In this document: piece after piece, positions 18,252 through 28,538 of the stretch
Layout of the letters: each line of letters opens with the position of its first letter
How positions within the stretch are numbered: the stretch's first letter is position 1
DNA from: Candidatus Hydrogenedentota bacterium
Lineage (GTDB): Bacteria > Hydrogenedentota > Hydrogenedentia > Hydrogenedentales > JAEUWI01
Direction of reading: 5' to 3'
DNA length: 64,000 nucleotides
Assembly (NCBI GenBank): GCA_016791475.1
Contig: JAEUWI010000036.1
Location: 1-64,000, forward strand
The notes under the pieces: model-generated
What the model was told of the DNA's origin: nothing
The model's database searches: none
The model's input: only the letters and a program-made list of their open reading frames with translations
Made by a program: the position numbers and the translations under genes

Positions 18252-19250
18252 CTAACCGATCACGGTTGGTTGAAATACGGCAATGTTGCCTTCGCGCATT
18301 TTTTCCACCAGGCGCTCATACATGGCCTGATCCTCGTAGGTGCCGACAATCGCGCCGCCGGAACCGGAAAACTTTCCGTGGGCACCCACCGAGCGGGCGC
18401 GCTGAACCATGTCGATATTGCGCGGGTCCAGGGTGTACAGGCTGCACCGGCGGTCAAAGTTCTTGTCCATCAGCGGGCCGATCTCGCTGCCCCGCCCCGC
18501 CACCATCAGATCCCGCGCCTCCTGCGCATAAGAAGCGAAATCTTTCATCGCCTGGATCACCTCGGCATCGCCCGACAGCCAGCGCTCCTTGATATTGTTA
18601 TGGAAAGTCTCCGAACCCTCGCCCAAATCGAGGCGATAGGCGATAAACAAATTCGGCAACAGGCCCGGATCAATTTCTTCGTAGCGCCCGTATCCGTGGG
18701 CCGCCATGTGCTCCCGGTCAAAATCCATGAAAACACAGCCCTCGTACACCTGGATGACCCGATCCTGAAGGCCCGCCGCAATGCCCAGCTTACCCGTCTC
18801 CACTTCCAGTATCAGATTCGGCTGGCGCGTCCGCGGTATTTCGACCTCGTAGTAATCCATCAGACAACGCAAGGTCGCCGTAATGAGCGCGCTGGACCCC
18901 GCAAGCCCGAGGCGGCGGGGAATGGTGGAACGATAGCGGATCGAAAAATTCTTGTGGCTGATGTCGATCCCTTCTTCCCGGCAATACTCGATGAAACGGC
19001 AGATCGTGGCTTTCATAAGCCGGATGCCGCCATAGTACCCGTTGTTCTTTACGTCGTCGTAAAGATCCTCGGCGGACTTGTATTTCGATCGGTCCTGAAG
19101 GCTCGGCACAATCTCCAACTCGGGGCTTTCATACAGACTGACCTTCGCCGCAAAATCGCGTATGACAAAACTGATCGTCTTACCAAAATAGCCGTCGGAT
19201 GGATTACCTATAAGTCCGGCGCGGGCATAGGCGGTGGCTTCGCAGGCCAT
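18252..19250 (-). CDS. GHMP-family sugar kinase, glucuronokinase-like
   Basis: A 332-residue GHMP kinase. The opening RAGLIGNPSDGYFGKTIS resembles the N-terminus of plant glucuronokinases, which phosphorylate glucuronate at C1 for UDP-glucuronate salvage. The ATP-loop motif GLAGSSA is at 115-121, and motif 3, KFSGSGGAIVG, near 295-305. Substrate is inferred only; other GHMP kinases (L-arabino-, fuco- or mevalonate-type) remain possible. AAGGAG lies nine bases before the ATG at 19250. rsmI follows at 38 bp, probably co-transcribed. Confidence 0.8.
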   Translation of the reverse strand: MACEATAYARAGLIGNPSDGYFGKTISFVIRDFAAKVSLYESPELEIVPSLQDRSKYKSAEDLYDDVKNNGYYGGIRLMKATICRFIEYCREEGIDISHKNFSIRYRSTIPRRLGLAGSSALITATLRCLMDYYEVEIPRTRQPNLILEVETGKLGIAAGLQDRVIQVYEGCVFMDFDREHMAAHGYGRYEEIDPGLLPNLFIAYRLDLGEGSETFHNNIKERWLSGDAEVIQAMKDFASYAQEARDLMVAGRGSEIGPLMDKNFDRRCSLYTLDPRNIDMVQRARSVGAHGKFSGSGGAIVGTYEDQAMYERLVEKMREGNIAVFQPTVIG

Positions 19251-19637
19251 GGAACACTCCTTCTTGGGCAGGGAACTTGGGGAGCATACGCAACAGGGGG
19301 GAAGCAGTTCAAGAACACGAACAGAAGAGCTAAGCACTAAACTAATAAAAGCGATAAACCCGCCGGGTTATCTGTGGTCAGCTCTGTGGAATTTTATAGT
19401 GCTTCTCCAACTATGTGGTATTATCAATGTGGTTACGTGGCTCCCTCCCCCCATGGGTGATGAGCCACAACCGGGGTTGTGCCCTCTTAAGAGGGATTCG
19501 GGAATCGACGACTTGGGATTCGCCTGCCCCCGGGAGAGAGTAAGAATCCCACGGATGGGCCGACTCCTGTACTGACCGGCGACGTGGAACATGTCCCTCG
19601 AAAACCTTTGCAACGGTGATTGGGTTTAGGAGCAGCA
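19251..19637. other. Intergenic region with back-to-back palindromes
   Basis: No gene is supported in this divergent gap. CACAACC/GGTTGTG (19466-19481) and the 14-bp palindrome CCCTCTTAAGAGGG (19482-19495) sit directly side by side about 150 bp before the giant surface-protein gene. A paired TCTGTGG motif lies at 19371-19377 and 19383-19389. A regulatory role for the palindromes is possible but unproven. Confidence 0.4.
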
Positions 19638-22600
19638 ATGTTGAAGATCTCGAGTTTTGTCGGCCGGCTGATTGGGAACCGGCACTTTCCCCTCGCCCTG
19701 GTGCTGGTCACCGGTTTGCTCCCCGCCTCGGTGGGACATGCGATGGAAATTACGGTCACCGCTTCAAACAGCACCGTGGACGGTGTGACCACTTCCATCA
19801 CCGATCTGCTGACCAATCCCGGTTCGGACCTCAAAGTGAGCCTTCACGAAGCGGTCACCGCGTGTAACAACACCCCGGGGGCCGACAACATCCGCTTTGA
19901 CCCATCGCTTGCCAGCACGATTGTATTCTGCAGCGGCATCGTTCCGACCATCACGGAAACACTGATAATCGACGGCGAACAGCAGGACATTATTCTCGAC
20001 TGCGACGGCGCCTCGGGCACGGCGGTGTTCACCCTGGGGAACGGCTCGGGCGGGAGCGCGATCAAGGGTTTCTCCCTGATCAACGCCAGCGCGGGCGGCA
20101 TACGCATCGAGAGCGCCGGCAACACGATCCAGCAGATGATAATCTACGGCAATGGCGCGTCCGGCATCGTCATCGACAATCAAGGCGGCTCCGGCAACAA
20201 CACGATCACCGCGTGCAAAATCGGCACCGATGGAACGACGGATTTTGGCAACTCGGGCAACGGCATTACCATCGTTGATTCCTCCAACAACGCCATCGGC
20301 GGCCTGAACGCGAGCGACCGAAATATCATCTCGGGCAACACGGGCGCGGGCATCGCGATACAGATTTCCGGTTCGGTCAATACCGCCAACGGCAACCGAA
20401 TCCTCAACAACACCATCGGAATGAGCGCGGACGGCCACACCGAAATGGGCAATGACGCCCACGGCGTTTACGTCCTCGGAACGGCGGGACCGGCGGGACA
20501 CCTGGACAGTACCCTCATCGGCGACGTGCTCGAAGGACCCGGCGGCAACCTCATCTCAGGCAACGGCGCATCCAACATCTACCTGTCCGGCGCGGCCGTC
20601 ACGAATACGAAGATTCAGGGCAATATCGTCGGCCTCGACCTGGAAGGCGACGATGCGATTTCGGTGGATGCGAGCCACGGCATCGTGCTGGAAAGCGGGG
20701 TCAGCGCGACCCTCATCGGCGGAACGACGGAGACCACCCGCAACATAATTTCCGGCAATAACGCCAACGGCATCACCATTCAGGATTGCAGCGACAACGC
20801 TATCGAAGGCAACTACATCGGTACGGCGGCGGACGGCGCCACCAATGTCGGAAATGTCGGCGAAGGTATCCAGATTTCCGCATCGGGTCTGGGCTCGACC
20901 GGCAACGTGATCGGCGGGGCCCAGAACGCGGGGAATATTATCGCCTTCAACGGACTCAACGGCGTGTCCTTGACCCGAGCCACGGCGAATGTGGAGCAGA
21001 CCACCATCACCTATAACTCCATTCACTCGAATACCAGCGACGGCATCAAATTCAGCCTGTCCAGTATCAACGGTAATATGACTCCGCCCGGAATCTCCGC
21101 GATTAACGCCACCGCCCCCTACTCCGTTTCCGTTATCGGCGCGCAAGTAGGTGAATCGGTGCATCTCTACGCCGATTCCGACGACGAAGGCATGAAATTT
21201 CTCACGAAAGTCATTATCGCCGTGGCCGGCGGACCCACCGTAATCCCCGTCAACCTGGCCCCCTTCGACGGCAAGAACATCACCGCCACGCGGACCGACG
21301 CCAATGGAAACACCTCGGAATTCAGCGTGGTAACCAGCCCCAACCCCGTTCCACCGATTGCGCCTACGCTGGAGCTAGAAGTCCAGGAAGGACAGGCCGA
21401 CCCCACCAACACCCTGCCCGTCCATTTCGTCCTGTCGCCCGATGAAACCATCTCGGGCCTGACGACCGGCGACATCGTCAATGACGGCACCGCCACCGGC
21501 GTGACGTTCGACATCAGCCTGGTGGGCGGAACCAATACCTATCACATCGACGCCTCAAGCGTGACCGGCGAAGGAACGATCCAGCCCCGGATCCCCGCGG
21601 GCGCCGTCACCGACGCCGCGACCAACCCGAGTACCGCGGATTCCGCCCCGAATCTCTCCGACGGCGTTGTACTCTATGACACCATACCCCCGGCGATTGC
21701 GGTGGACTTCCTGCTGACCAACGACAGCTCACCGGCCCTCAGCGGCACGGTCGACACGCCCAGCGCAACGATTTCGGTCACCGTGGACGGCGGCAGCCCC
21801 GTGAACGCCACCAACAACGGCGACGGCACCTGGGACGTGGCGGACGGCGGCGTGGGCACGCTCACCGACGGCGACCACGAAATCGAAGCAACCGCCTTCG
21901 ACGGCGTCAACTACGGCACGGACGGCAGCAGTCTCGAACTGACCATCGATACCTTCCTGCCCACCGGAACCGCGGACTCGCTCATTACCAATGACCCGAG
22001 CCCGGCCCTCACCGGAACCATCGACGACCCCGACGCGACCATTCTCGTGAGCGTGGATACCAGCACCGGCCTTTCCGCCACCAACAACGGATCGACCTGG
22101 ACGCTCCAAGGCGGCCTCATCGCGCCGCTGAATCAGGGGCACTATGATGTCACCCTGGACCTCCTCGATCCCGCCGGCAACACGAATCAGATCGTCGTCA
22201 GTGGCGCCCTGATCGTGGACTTGACCGATCCGATCCTCACGGTGGACAACACCATCATCGCCGATCTCACACCGGAGCTGACCGGCACCGTGACGGACGC
22301 CACGTCCACCACGGTCGAAGTCACCGCGGACGGCCAAACGGTCACCGCGAGCGTCAATAGCGGCGTTTGGACGGCCACCCTGCCCAACGCCGTCGCGGAG
22401 GGCGAGTACGCGGTGGATGCCGTGGCCACCGACGCGGGCGGCAATGTCGGTACGGCCAGCGCCCCCAGCGGCCTCATCATCGATATCACCCCGCCCACGG
22501 TAACCGTAGAAACCGTCGAAACGATTGACCGGAATCCCGCGCTGTACGGCACGGTGGACGACGGCAGCCCGGCCCGCACCGACAGCGTGGTGCTGTCCGT

Positions 22601-25600
22601 TACGGTGAACGGCAACACCTATGCCGCGACAAACGAGGGCTCGGGTGTCTGGAGCCTGGCCCAGGGTATCATCGCGCCCAACCTGGACGACGGCGCCTAT
22701 GACGTCGCCGTGACCGCCACGGACAGCGTGGGCAATGCCGGGAGCGATACGACCACCAACGAGTTGACCGTGGACAATGGCGCGCCGGAAGTTACGGTCG
22801 ATGCGCTGACTACCGCATCGGCAAACCCAACCCTGACCGGCACGGTGAGCGACCTGCTCGACACCACGGTATCCGTCACGGTCAACGGCGAGACCATCAA
22901 TGCGACGGTCGGAGGCGGCGTCTGGACCGCGGAGGTCACCCAGCCTCTGGTCGACGGCGCCTACGAGGTGTCGGCCAGCGCGACGGACGCCCTCGGGCAC
23001 GTCGGCACGGACGCCACCACCGACGAATTGCTCGTCGATGGCGCCGCGCCCACGGTCACGGTGAACCTCCTGGTTACTTCCAACGTGACCCCCACGGTGA
23101 CGGGCACGATAGACGAGCCAAACCTGGCCCATCTCAAGGTAACCGTCAACGGCGTCCTCTATTCGGCCACCGTATCCGGAAGCGACTGGTTCGCCGACAT
23201 TTCCGCCGGCCTCGAACCGGACACCTACTATGATGTCGTCACCGAGGCGACCGACACCGCGGGCAATATGGGAACGGATGGAACGGTCGATGAACTCTTA
23301 GTCGATAGAACCGCTCCGGTAGTCACGGTGGATTCCCTCGTCTCGCCGGAATTCACCCCCTCGATCACCGGCACGGTAAGCGACCTCAGTGAAACGGAGG
23401 TTGACGTGACCGTAGACGGCGTCACCTATATCGCATTCGTCGATAACGGCCTGTGGGTCGCCCAATTGACCAGCCTGGCGGCGGATGGGATCTATGATGT
23501 CGCGGCACGCGCCACGGACGCCGCCGGCAACGAGAGCTTTGATACCACGACCGACGAACTCGCCGTAGACACCACCGCGCCCACCGTCACGGTGAACGCG
23601 CTGAGCACGAACGACTCCACGCCGATTCTGAGCGGCACCGTGCTCGACCTCACCGCCACAACGGTGGAGGTGTCCATTGACGGCGTTACCTATCCGGCGA
23701 CGGTGGACGGCGCCACCTGGCTCGCGGACATCGTCAATGGCCTGTCGGACGGCACCTACGATGTCGCCGTCGCCGCGACGGACGCCGCGGGCAATGTGGG
23801 CAATGACGCCACCTTTGACGAAGTACTCGTGCAGGTTACCGCGCCCTCGATCTCTGTGGACACGCTCGCGACCAGCAATCCCACGCCGAACCTAACCGGC
23901 ACGGCGTCGGGCGATTTCCCGATCGAAACCGTCGATGTTACCGTCAATGGCAACACCTACTCCGCCGTTGTATCGGACACCACGTGGAGCGCCGCCATCA
24001 CCCATGCCCTCTCCGATGGCGACTACGATGTGACCGTATCCGCCACCGATGCAAACGATATGACGGCATTGGAGACATTCCCGGCCGCGCTGACCGTGGA
24101 CACGGTGGCTCCGGTGGTAACAGTCGATTCGCTCCTCACAAACACGCCCCTGCCGCAGATCACCGGCACCGTCGTGGATGCCGACGCCTCCGTCGCGCTG
24201 GTTGTCCAGGTAGCCGGGCAGTCCTACACTGTGCCCGCGGAGGGTACGAGTTGGAACGTCACGCCCGAGGCGGATCTTGCCGATGGGATCTATGACATCT
24301 CCGCCACCGCAACCGATCGTGCCGGCAACACGGGCAGCGACGCCACAACGGATGAACTTACCGTGGACACCGCCGCACCAGCGGTCAGCCACTTCGATAT
24401 TGCCGGGAGCTCCCCCACCAACGTGGACACGGTGCATTTCGCCCTGAACTTTGACGAGCCGGTAACGGGCGTTGACACCGCGAACTTCACCGTGATCGTC
24501 GACGGCATTCCCCAGGATGAAATGCCGAAGCCCATCGGCGGACTTCTCCTGAGTCATACGGTCAGCGGCGGCGGTGACGCCTGGGATATCGCCGTCGGAA
24601 CGGGCACGGGCGATGGCGCCATCGGGCTCCGGCTTAAGAATATCGATACCATCCTCGACGCCGCGGGCAATCCGTTGGGCGCGGGGCTGGACAGCGCCGG
24701 GGCCTATATCATGGACCGGACACCGCCCACAATCCAGATTACTTCCAAGGAAGCCAGCCCCACGAGCGCCAATCCGATCCCCGTGTCGGTGACGTTCAGC
24801 GAGCCCATCAGCAGCTTTGAAGCGGATGAGGTCATCCTCACAAACGCGACCGTGGCGAGTTTCGAGGGCGATGGACTCGAGTTTGAAGCCGCCCTGATCC
24901 CAACGGCCGAAGGCGAAATATCCGTGACGGTAAACCCGGACGCGGTGCTGGACGCCGCGGGCAATGGTAACGTGGAAGGCGCTTCGTTCGCGATCACCTA
25001 CACGCCCGGCGGCGAGGGTGAAGGTGAAGGCGAGGGAGAAGGAGAAGGAGAAGGGGAAGGAGAGGGTGAAGGAGAAGATTGCGCAAGTGGGTGTGCGCCC
25101 GACACGACCGACGCCGATGGCGATGGACTCTCCCCCTGCATTGAAACCTGTATCGGCACCCGTGATGACACCATCGACTCCGACGGTGACGGCATGGCCG
25201 ACAACTTCGAGTTCAAGTACAAGCTGAATCCCCGCCGATTCGACAGCGACGAGGACAAAGACGGCGATGACTTGAGCAACCTGGATGAGTTCCTCGCCAA
25301 CAGCGACCCGACGAATCCATTTTCGCCGGACCGCACCTATTTCGTCGGGAAGACCGGCAATGACGAGACGGGCGACGGCAGCCGGGCCAATCCCGTGCGG
25401 ACCATCGGCCGCGCCCTTTCACTGCCCCGCCCCCTGAGCTACCAGGATGCCCGCATTGTGGTCGGCGACGGTATCTACGAAGAAGACGTCGCTCTGAAAT
25501 CGCGCTACATCGTCGTGGCCGAAACCGGCGCCGAGGTGATCATCGTCGGACAGGTCACCGGCGCCCAGCGCTCCGCCCTGCGCCGGGTGACGATCATGGC

Positions 25601-26525
25601 CGCGGAGGGTGATGACTACCTGTTCGATATGAACGATGTGGCCATGGAACTGACCGAAGTGACCTTCGTCGGCTCCGAGGCGCGGGACATGACCGGTATG
25701 CTGGTCGATGGATTCAACCCGGCCGGCGCGCTCATCGACTTGTGCCACTTCTCCAGCCTCGGCGTGGGCATCGACATCGGCGGGGCCATTCCCGTCATCC
25801 GCCGCTGCACCTTCGCCGATATCCCCGAGACCTTCGGCGATCCGCCCCAGCCCGGCGCGGCCATCATTCTGCGCGCGCTGGATGGAAAGCAGACCGGCGG
25901 CGAAACCCAGTCCCTCGGCGATTCCACCAATCCGGACACCGGCTGGAACGATTTCCTCCGCAGTGTGGAAGGTCTTGCCGTCATCAACGAGCGCGAGAAC
26001 GCGATCCTGATGCAGGACAACTACTGGGGCTTCACCGATCCGGCGGACTTCAGCAAGCGCGTGGAAGGGCCGGCGGTGCTGGAGCCCGTGTTGGCCCAGA
26101 GTTCCGCCGTGCTCGCCGCGTCCATCTTCTGCACGGTCTGGAACGACACCGAGCAGAAGCGCATCGGCACCGCCGCGATCGACCTGAATATCAGTTCCTT
26201 CAAGTCGGTTACAAACAACAATGACGGCGTGTACGCATTTCCGGCCATTTCGGAAGGCACGTACGATATTGTGGTCAAAGCGGACGGATTCCGGCAGGAG
26301 TCCGTGGCGGTGGATGTCGCCGGCGGCGAACTCAAGTCCGTCACCATTGCCCTGCGCTCCATATTGCCCGGCGAGGGCGAAGGCGAGGGCGAGGGCGAAG
26401 GATGTCCGGAGCCCGCCAACGCACAGAAGGCCATCGCGGCCTACGGTAGCGACCTCTTCCTGGGCGGTCTGACGCTGTTGGCCATGGTCGCGATGAGCCT
26501 GCGCTACCGGCGCCGGGAAGAGTAA
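19638..26525 (+). CDS. Giant surface protein: beta-helix, Ig-like repeats, Ca-binding repeats, anchored C-terminus
   Basis: A 2295-residue exported protein. Order: signal peptide (to about 40); right-handed beta-helix with NNTI/GN-x-x-GI repeats (about 75-475); ten Ig-like repeats of about 90 residues opening APxVTVDxL and GTV (about 682-1575); two SbsA-like Ig domains (about 1578-1790); an acidic Gly-Glu linker (about 1792-1814); thrombospondin-type-3 Ca repeats (DADGDGLS, DSDGDGMADNFE; about 1815-1895); a second beta-helix of DUF1565 type (about 1902-2150); a carboxypeptidase-regulatory-like domain (about 2158-2241); a second Gly-Glu linker, one Cys, a membrane helix and a RYRRREE tail. Likely an adhesin or matrix protein held in the envelope. 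AGGAG precedes the ATG at 19638. Confidence 0.85.
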   Translation: MLKISSFVGRLIGNRHFPLALVLVTGLLPASVGHAMEITVTASNSTVDGVTTSITDLLTNPGSDLKVSLHEAVTACNNTPGADNIRFDPSLASTIVFCSGIVPTITETLIIDGEQQDIILDCDGASGTAVFTLGNGSGGSAIKGFSLINASAGGIRIESAGNTIQQMIIYGNGASGIVIDNQGGSGNNTITACKIGTDGTTDFGNSGNGITIVDSSNNAIGGLNASDRNIISGNTGAGIAIQISGSVNTANGNRILNNTIGMSADGHTEMGNDAHGVYVLGTAGPAGHLDSTLIGDVLEGPGGNLISGNGASNIYLSGAAVTNTKIQGNIVGLDLEGDDAISVDASHGIVLESGVSATLIGGTTETTRNIISGNNANGITIQDCSDNAIEGNYIGTAADGATNVGNVGEGIQISASGLGSTGNVIGGAQNAGNIIAFNGLNGVSLTRATANVEQTTITYNSIHSNTSDGIKFSLSSINGNMTPPGISAINATAPYSVSVIGAQVGESVHLYADSDDEGMKFLTKVIIAVAGGPTVIPVNLAPFDGKNITATRTDANGNTSEFSVVTSPNPVPPIAPTLELEVQEGQADPTNTLPVHFVLSPDETISGLTTGDIVNDGTATGVTFDISLVGGTNTYHIDASSVTGEGTIQPRIPAGAVTDAATNPSTADSAPNLSDGVVLYDTIPPAIAVDFLLTNDSSPALSGTVDTPSATISVTVDGGSPVNATNNGDGTWDVADGGVGTLTDGDHEIEATAFDGVNYGTDGSSLELTIDTFLPTGTADSLITNDPSPALTGTIDDPDATILVSVDTSTGLSATNNGSTWTLQGGLIAPLNQGHYDVTLDLLDPAGNTNQIVVSGALIVDLTDPILTVDNTIIADLTPELTGTVTDATSTTVEVTADGQTVTASVNSGVWTATLPNAVAEGEYAVDAVATDAGGNVGTASAPSGLIIDITPPTVTVETVETIDRNPALYGTVDDGSPARTDSVVLSVTVNGNTYAATNEGSGVWSLAQGIIAPNLDDGAYDVAVTATDSVGNAGSDTTTNELTVDNGAPEVTVDALTTASANPTLTGTVSDLLDTTVSVTVNGETINATVGGGVWTAEVTQPLVDGAYEVSASATDALGHVGTDATTDELLVDGAAPTVTVNLLVTSNVTPTVTGTIDEPNLAHLKVTVNGVLYSATVSGSDWFADISAGLEPDTYYDVVTEATDTAGNMGTDGTVDELLVDRTAPVVTVDSLVSPEFTPSITGTVSDLSETEVDVTVDGVTYIAFVDNGLWVAQLTSLAADGIYDVAARATDAAGNESFDTTTDELAVDTTAPTVTVNALSTNDSTPILSGTVLDLTATTVEVSIDGVTYPATVDGATWLADIVNGLSDGTYDVAVAATDAAGNVGNDATFDEVLVQVTAPSISVDTLATSNPTPNLTGTASGDFPIETVDVTVNGNTYSAVVSDTTWSAAITHALSDGDYDVTVSATDANDMTALETFPAALTVDTVAPVVTVDSLLTNTPLPQITGTVVDADASVALVVQVAGQSYTVPAEGTSWNVTPEADLADGIYDISATATDRAGNTGSDATTDELTVDTAAPAVSHFDIAGSSPTNVDTVHFALNFDEPVTGVDTANFTVIVDGIPQDEMPKPIGGLLLSHTVSGGGDAWDIAVGTGTGDGAIGLRLKNIDTILDAAGNPLGAGLDSAGAYIMDRTPPTIQITSKEASPTSANPIPVSVTFSEPISSFEADEVILTNATVASFEGDGLEFEAALIPTAEGEISVTVNPDAVLDAAGNGNVEGASFAITYTPGGEGEGEGEGEGEGEGEGEGEGEDCASGCAPDTTDADGDGLSPCIETCIGTRDDTIDSDGDGMADNFEFKYKLNPRRFDSDEDKDGDDLSNLDEFLANSDPTNPFSPDRTYFVGKTGNDETGDGSRANPVRTIGRALSLPRPLSYQDARIVVGDGIYEEDVALKSRYIVVAETGAEVIIVGQVTGAQRSALRRVTIMAAEGDDYLFDMNDVAMELTEVTFVGSEARDMTGMLVDGFNPAGALIDLCHFSSLGVGIDIGGAIPVIRRCTFADIPETFGDPPQPGAAIILRALDGKQTGGETQSLGDSTNPDTGWNDFLRSVEGLAVINERENAILMQDNYWGFTDPADFSKRVEGPAVLEPVLAQSSAVLAASIFCTVWNDTEQKRIGTAAIDLNISSFKSVTNNNDGVYAFPAISEGTYDIVVKADGFRQESVAVDVAGGELKSVTIALRSILPGEGEGEGEGEGCPEPANAQKAIAAYGSDLFLGGLTLLAMVAMSLRYRRREE

Positions 26526-26558
26526 GCCCCGACCCATCGCACCATTCGGTAAATCCCC

Positions 26559-26588
26559 TCGCGGGGGCGGCCCAGGCCGCTCCCGCGA
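26559..26588 (+). terminator. Terminator-like hairpin between convergent genes
   Basis: TCGCGGGGGCGGCC and GGCCGCTCCCGCGA pair with one mismatch and a two-base gap, followed by TTTGCTTT. It lies 33 bp after the giant surface-protein stop and 38 bp before the stop of the convergent kinase gene. Confidence 0.7.
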
Positions 26589-26626
26589 TTTGCTTTCGGA
26601 ACATCGCCCCGAAGCGCCCCGGGGCT

Positions 26627-28429
26627 TCAGTTCGGCTGGATCAGTCCCCGAACCGCCGCAAGCAGGGCCTCGCGGCCATAGGGCTTCTTAAGAATTTCGG
26701 CGCGCGGCCCCGTGTTCCACACGCCCGGTTCGGCATAGCCCGAGGTCAACAGAACGCCCTTTCCCGGAAATCGCTCTTGAAACTGTTGCGCGAGTTCCGG
26801 GCCGAGCACGCCACCCGGCAACATGATGTCGCTGAAGAGCAGTTCGAGCGGCACGCCGCTCTCCATGAGCGAAACCGCCTCGGTGGCGTCGGCCGCCGAA
26901 TATACCCGATACCCGTTCGCTTCCAGTACGCGCGTCGCAAACGCACGCAGGGCGGGCTCATCTTCGACAAGCAGAATCGCCTCGCCGCGCCCCGGCCGGA
27001 CAAGCGCCACCGGGACCGCCGCATCCGCTTCCTTGCGGGTGACCACGTGAACGGCGGGAACCAGAATCGTAACCGTCGTGCCGCGCCCGGGCGCGCTGTT
27101 CAAACGGATACACCCTTTGGACTGGCGGGCGAAGCCATCCACCATGCTCAACCCCAGCCCCGTCCCCTTGCCGGGCTCTTTGGTGGTGTAGAAGGGTTCG
27201 AGCACCCGCTCCAGCACTTCGGGCGCCATACCATTGCCCGTGTCCGCCACATCGATGCGGACATAGAGCCCCTGGGCGATATCTTCGGCCGCGGAAAACC
27301 GTTCGTCCACCTCCTCCAGCGCGGTGGCGATACTCAGCACACCGCCCTCCGGCATGGCGTCCCGGGCGTTTATTGCCAGATTGAGAATCGCGCTTTCGAG
27401 TTGCACCGGATCGAGCAGGGCGCAGAGGCCCCCGGGATCCAGCGCATACTTGACCGTTATGGTCTCCCCAAGGCTGCGGGTGATCAGCGTGTGCATATCC
27501 CGGATGGACTTGTTCACATCCACCTCCTGCACCAGTAGTATCTGGTTGCGCGCAAAGGAGAGAAGCCGATCGATAAGACTAGCCGCCTGGAAAGAGGCCC
27601 GGCTTCCCTCCCGGGCAAGATTGATCCGCTCCTCGTCCGAAACGGCGCCGCCCTGCAGCAACTGGAGACACCCGATGATCACCGTAAGGTGGTTGTTGAA
27701 GTCGTGGGCGATACCCCCGGTGAGACGCCCGAGGGCATTGAGCCGCTCCGTGCGCTGGAGCTTCTCCTCCAGCGAGACGAACTCCGTAATGTCCGTGGAT
27801 ATCCCGCAGATCGCCGACACCCCGCCCTGCGCGTCATCCACCGGAAACTTCACCGAAAGGTACGTGTGCACAGTGCCGTCGGGGTGGGGGACTTCTTCCT
27901 GGAAATTCATCGTCGCGCGTGATTCCAGCACGTCAAGGTCGTTCTTCCGAAGCAGGTCGGCCGTCTCCCGGGAAAAAATATCATAGTCCGACTTGCCCGT
28001 GAGCTCCTCCGGCGTGTGTTGGAAAAGGCTGCAGAAACGGGGATTCGCCGAGATGATGCGCCCCGCCGGATCCTTGAGATACATGACGGCGGGCGAGTTC
28101 TCCAGGACGGCATTGAGGAAGGAGCGCTGTTCCCGCAGCGCCTTTTCCGCCTGCTCGATCTTCACCAGCTCCCGCACCATGAGAATATAGATGACCACCG
28201 AGCTCAAGGTCACAAACGCCCAACCCTTGATGCTCTGGACGGACGTGATGAGGCCGGGGTCGTCGAAGGCCAGATAGACCGCCTGATCGGAGAACAGGAT
28301 ATATACGCTGGAAAAAAATGCGTAGCGGAGTGCCACCCGGCACGCCGCCCGTCTGATCACGCCAACTCTGAACACGTACCGCGCTCCCCCGCCATTGCCA
28401 GGTTGCCTGCTCGAAACCCTTCCGGCCAC
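26627..28429 (-). CDS. Membrane hybrid histidine kinase (PAS, HisKA, HATPase, REC)
   Basis: A 600-residue sensor kinase. Two hydrophobic helices (about 33-52 and 68-86) are followed by a PAS domain (about 105-215), the H-box GGIAHDFNN with phospho-acceptor His242, the N-box LNLAINARD, G-boxes DTGNGM (near 395) and GTGLGLS, and a C-terminal receiver domain with an Asp near 534 (FSDIML) and a conserved Lys in LKKPY. The GTG at 28429 is the most upstream start; the true one may be slightly downstream, since the first 25 residues are Arg/Gly-rich. No response regulator gene is adjacent, so its output is unknown. Confidence 0.9.
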   Translation of the reverse strand: MAGRVSSRQPGNGGGARYVFRVGVIRRAACRVALRYAFFSSVYILFSDQAVYLAFDDPGLITSVQSIKGWAFVTLSSVVIYILMVRELVKIEQAEKALREQRSFLNAVLENSPAVMYLKDPAGRIISANPRFCSLFQHTPEELTGKSDYDIFSRETADLLRKNDLDVLESRATMNFQEEVPHPDGTVHTYLSVKFPVDDAQGGVSAICGISTDITEFVSLEEKLQRTERLNALGRLTGGIAHDFNNHLTVIIGCLQLLQGGAVSDEERINLAREGSRASFQAASLIDRLLSFARNQILLVQEVDVNKSIRDMHTLITRSLGETITVKYALDPGGLCALLDPVQLESAILNLAINARDAMPEGGVLSIATALEEVDERFSAAEDIAQGLYVRIDVADTGNGMAPEVLERVLEPFYTTKEPGKGTGLGLSMVDGFARQSKGCIRLNSAPGRGTTVTILVPAVHVVTRKEADAAVPVALVRPGRGEAILLVEDEPALRAFATRVLEANGYRVYSAADATEAVSLMESGVPLELLFSDIMLPGGVLGPELAQQFQERFPGKGVLLTSGYAEPGVWNTGPRAEILKKPYGREALLAAVRGLIQPN

Positions 28430-28538
28430 CGAACCGCGCAGATGCCGGAGTGCGGAGAGCGTCCGGCATCGGTATCATTATAGTCATGCGGGGTCGGATT
28501 GACCAGTCCCATTTCTATCCCCGCCTGAAGCGCGCGGA

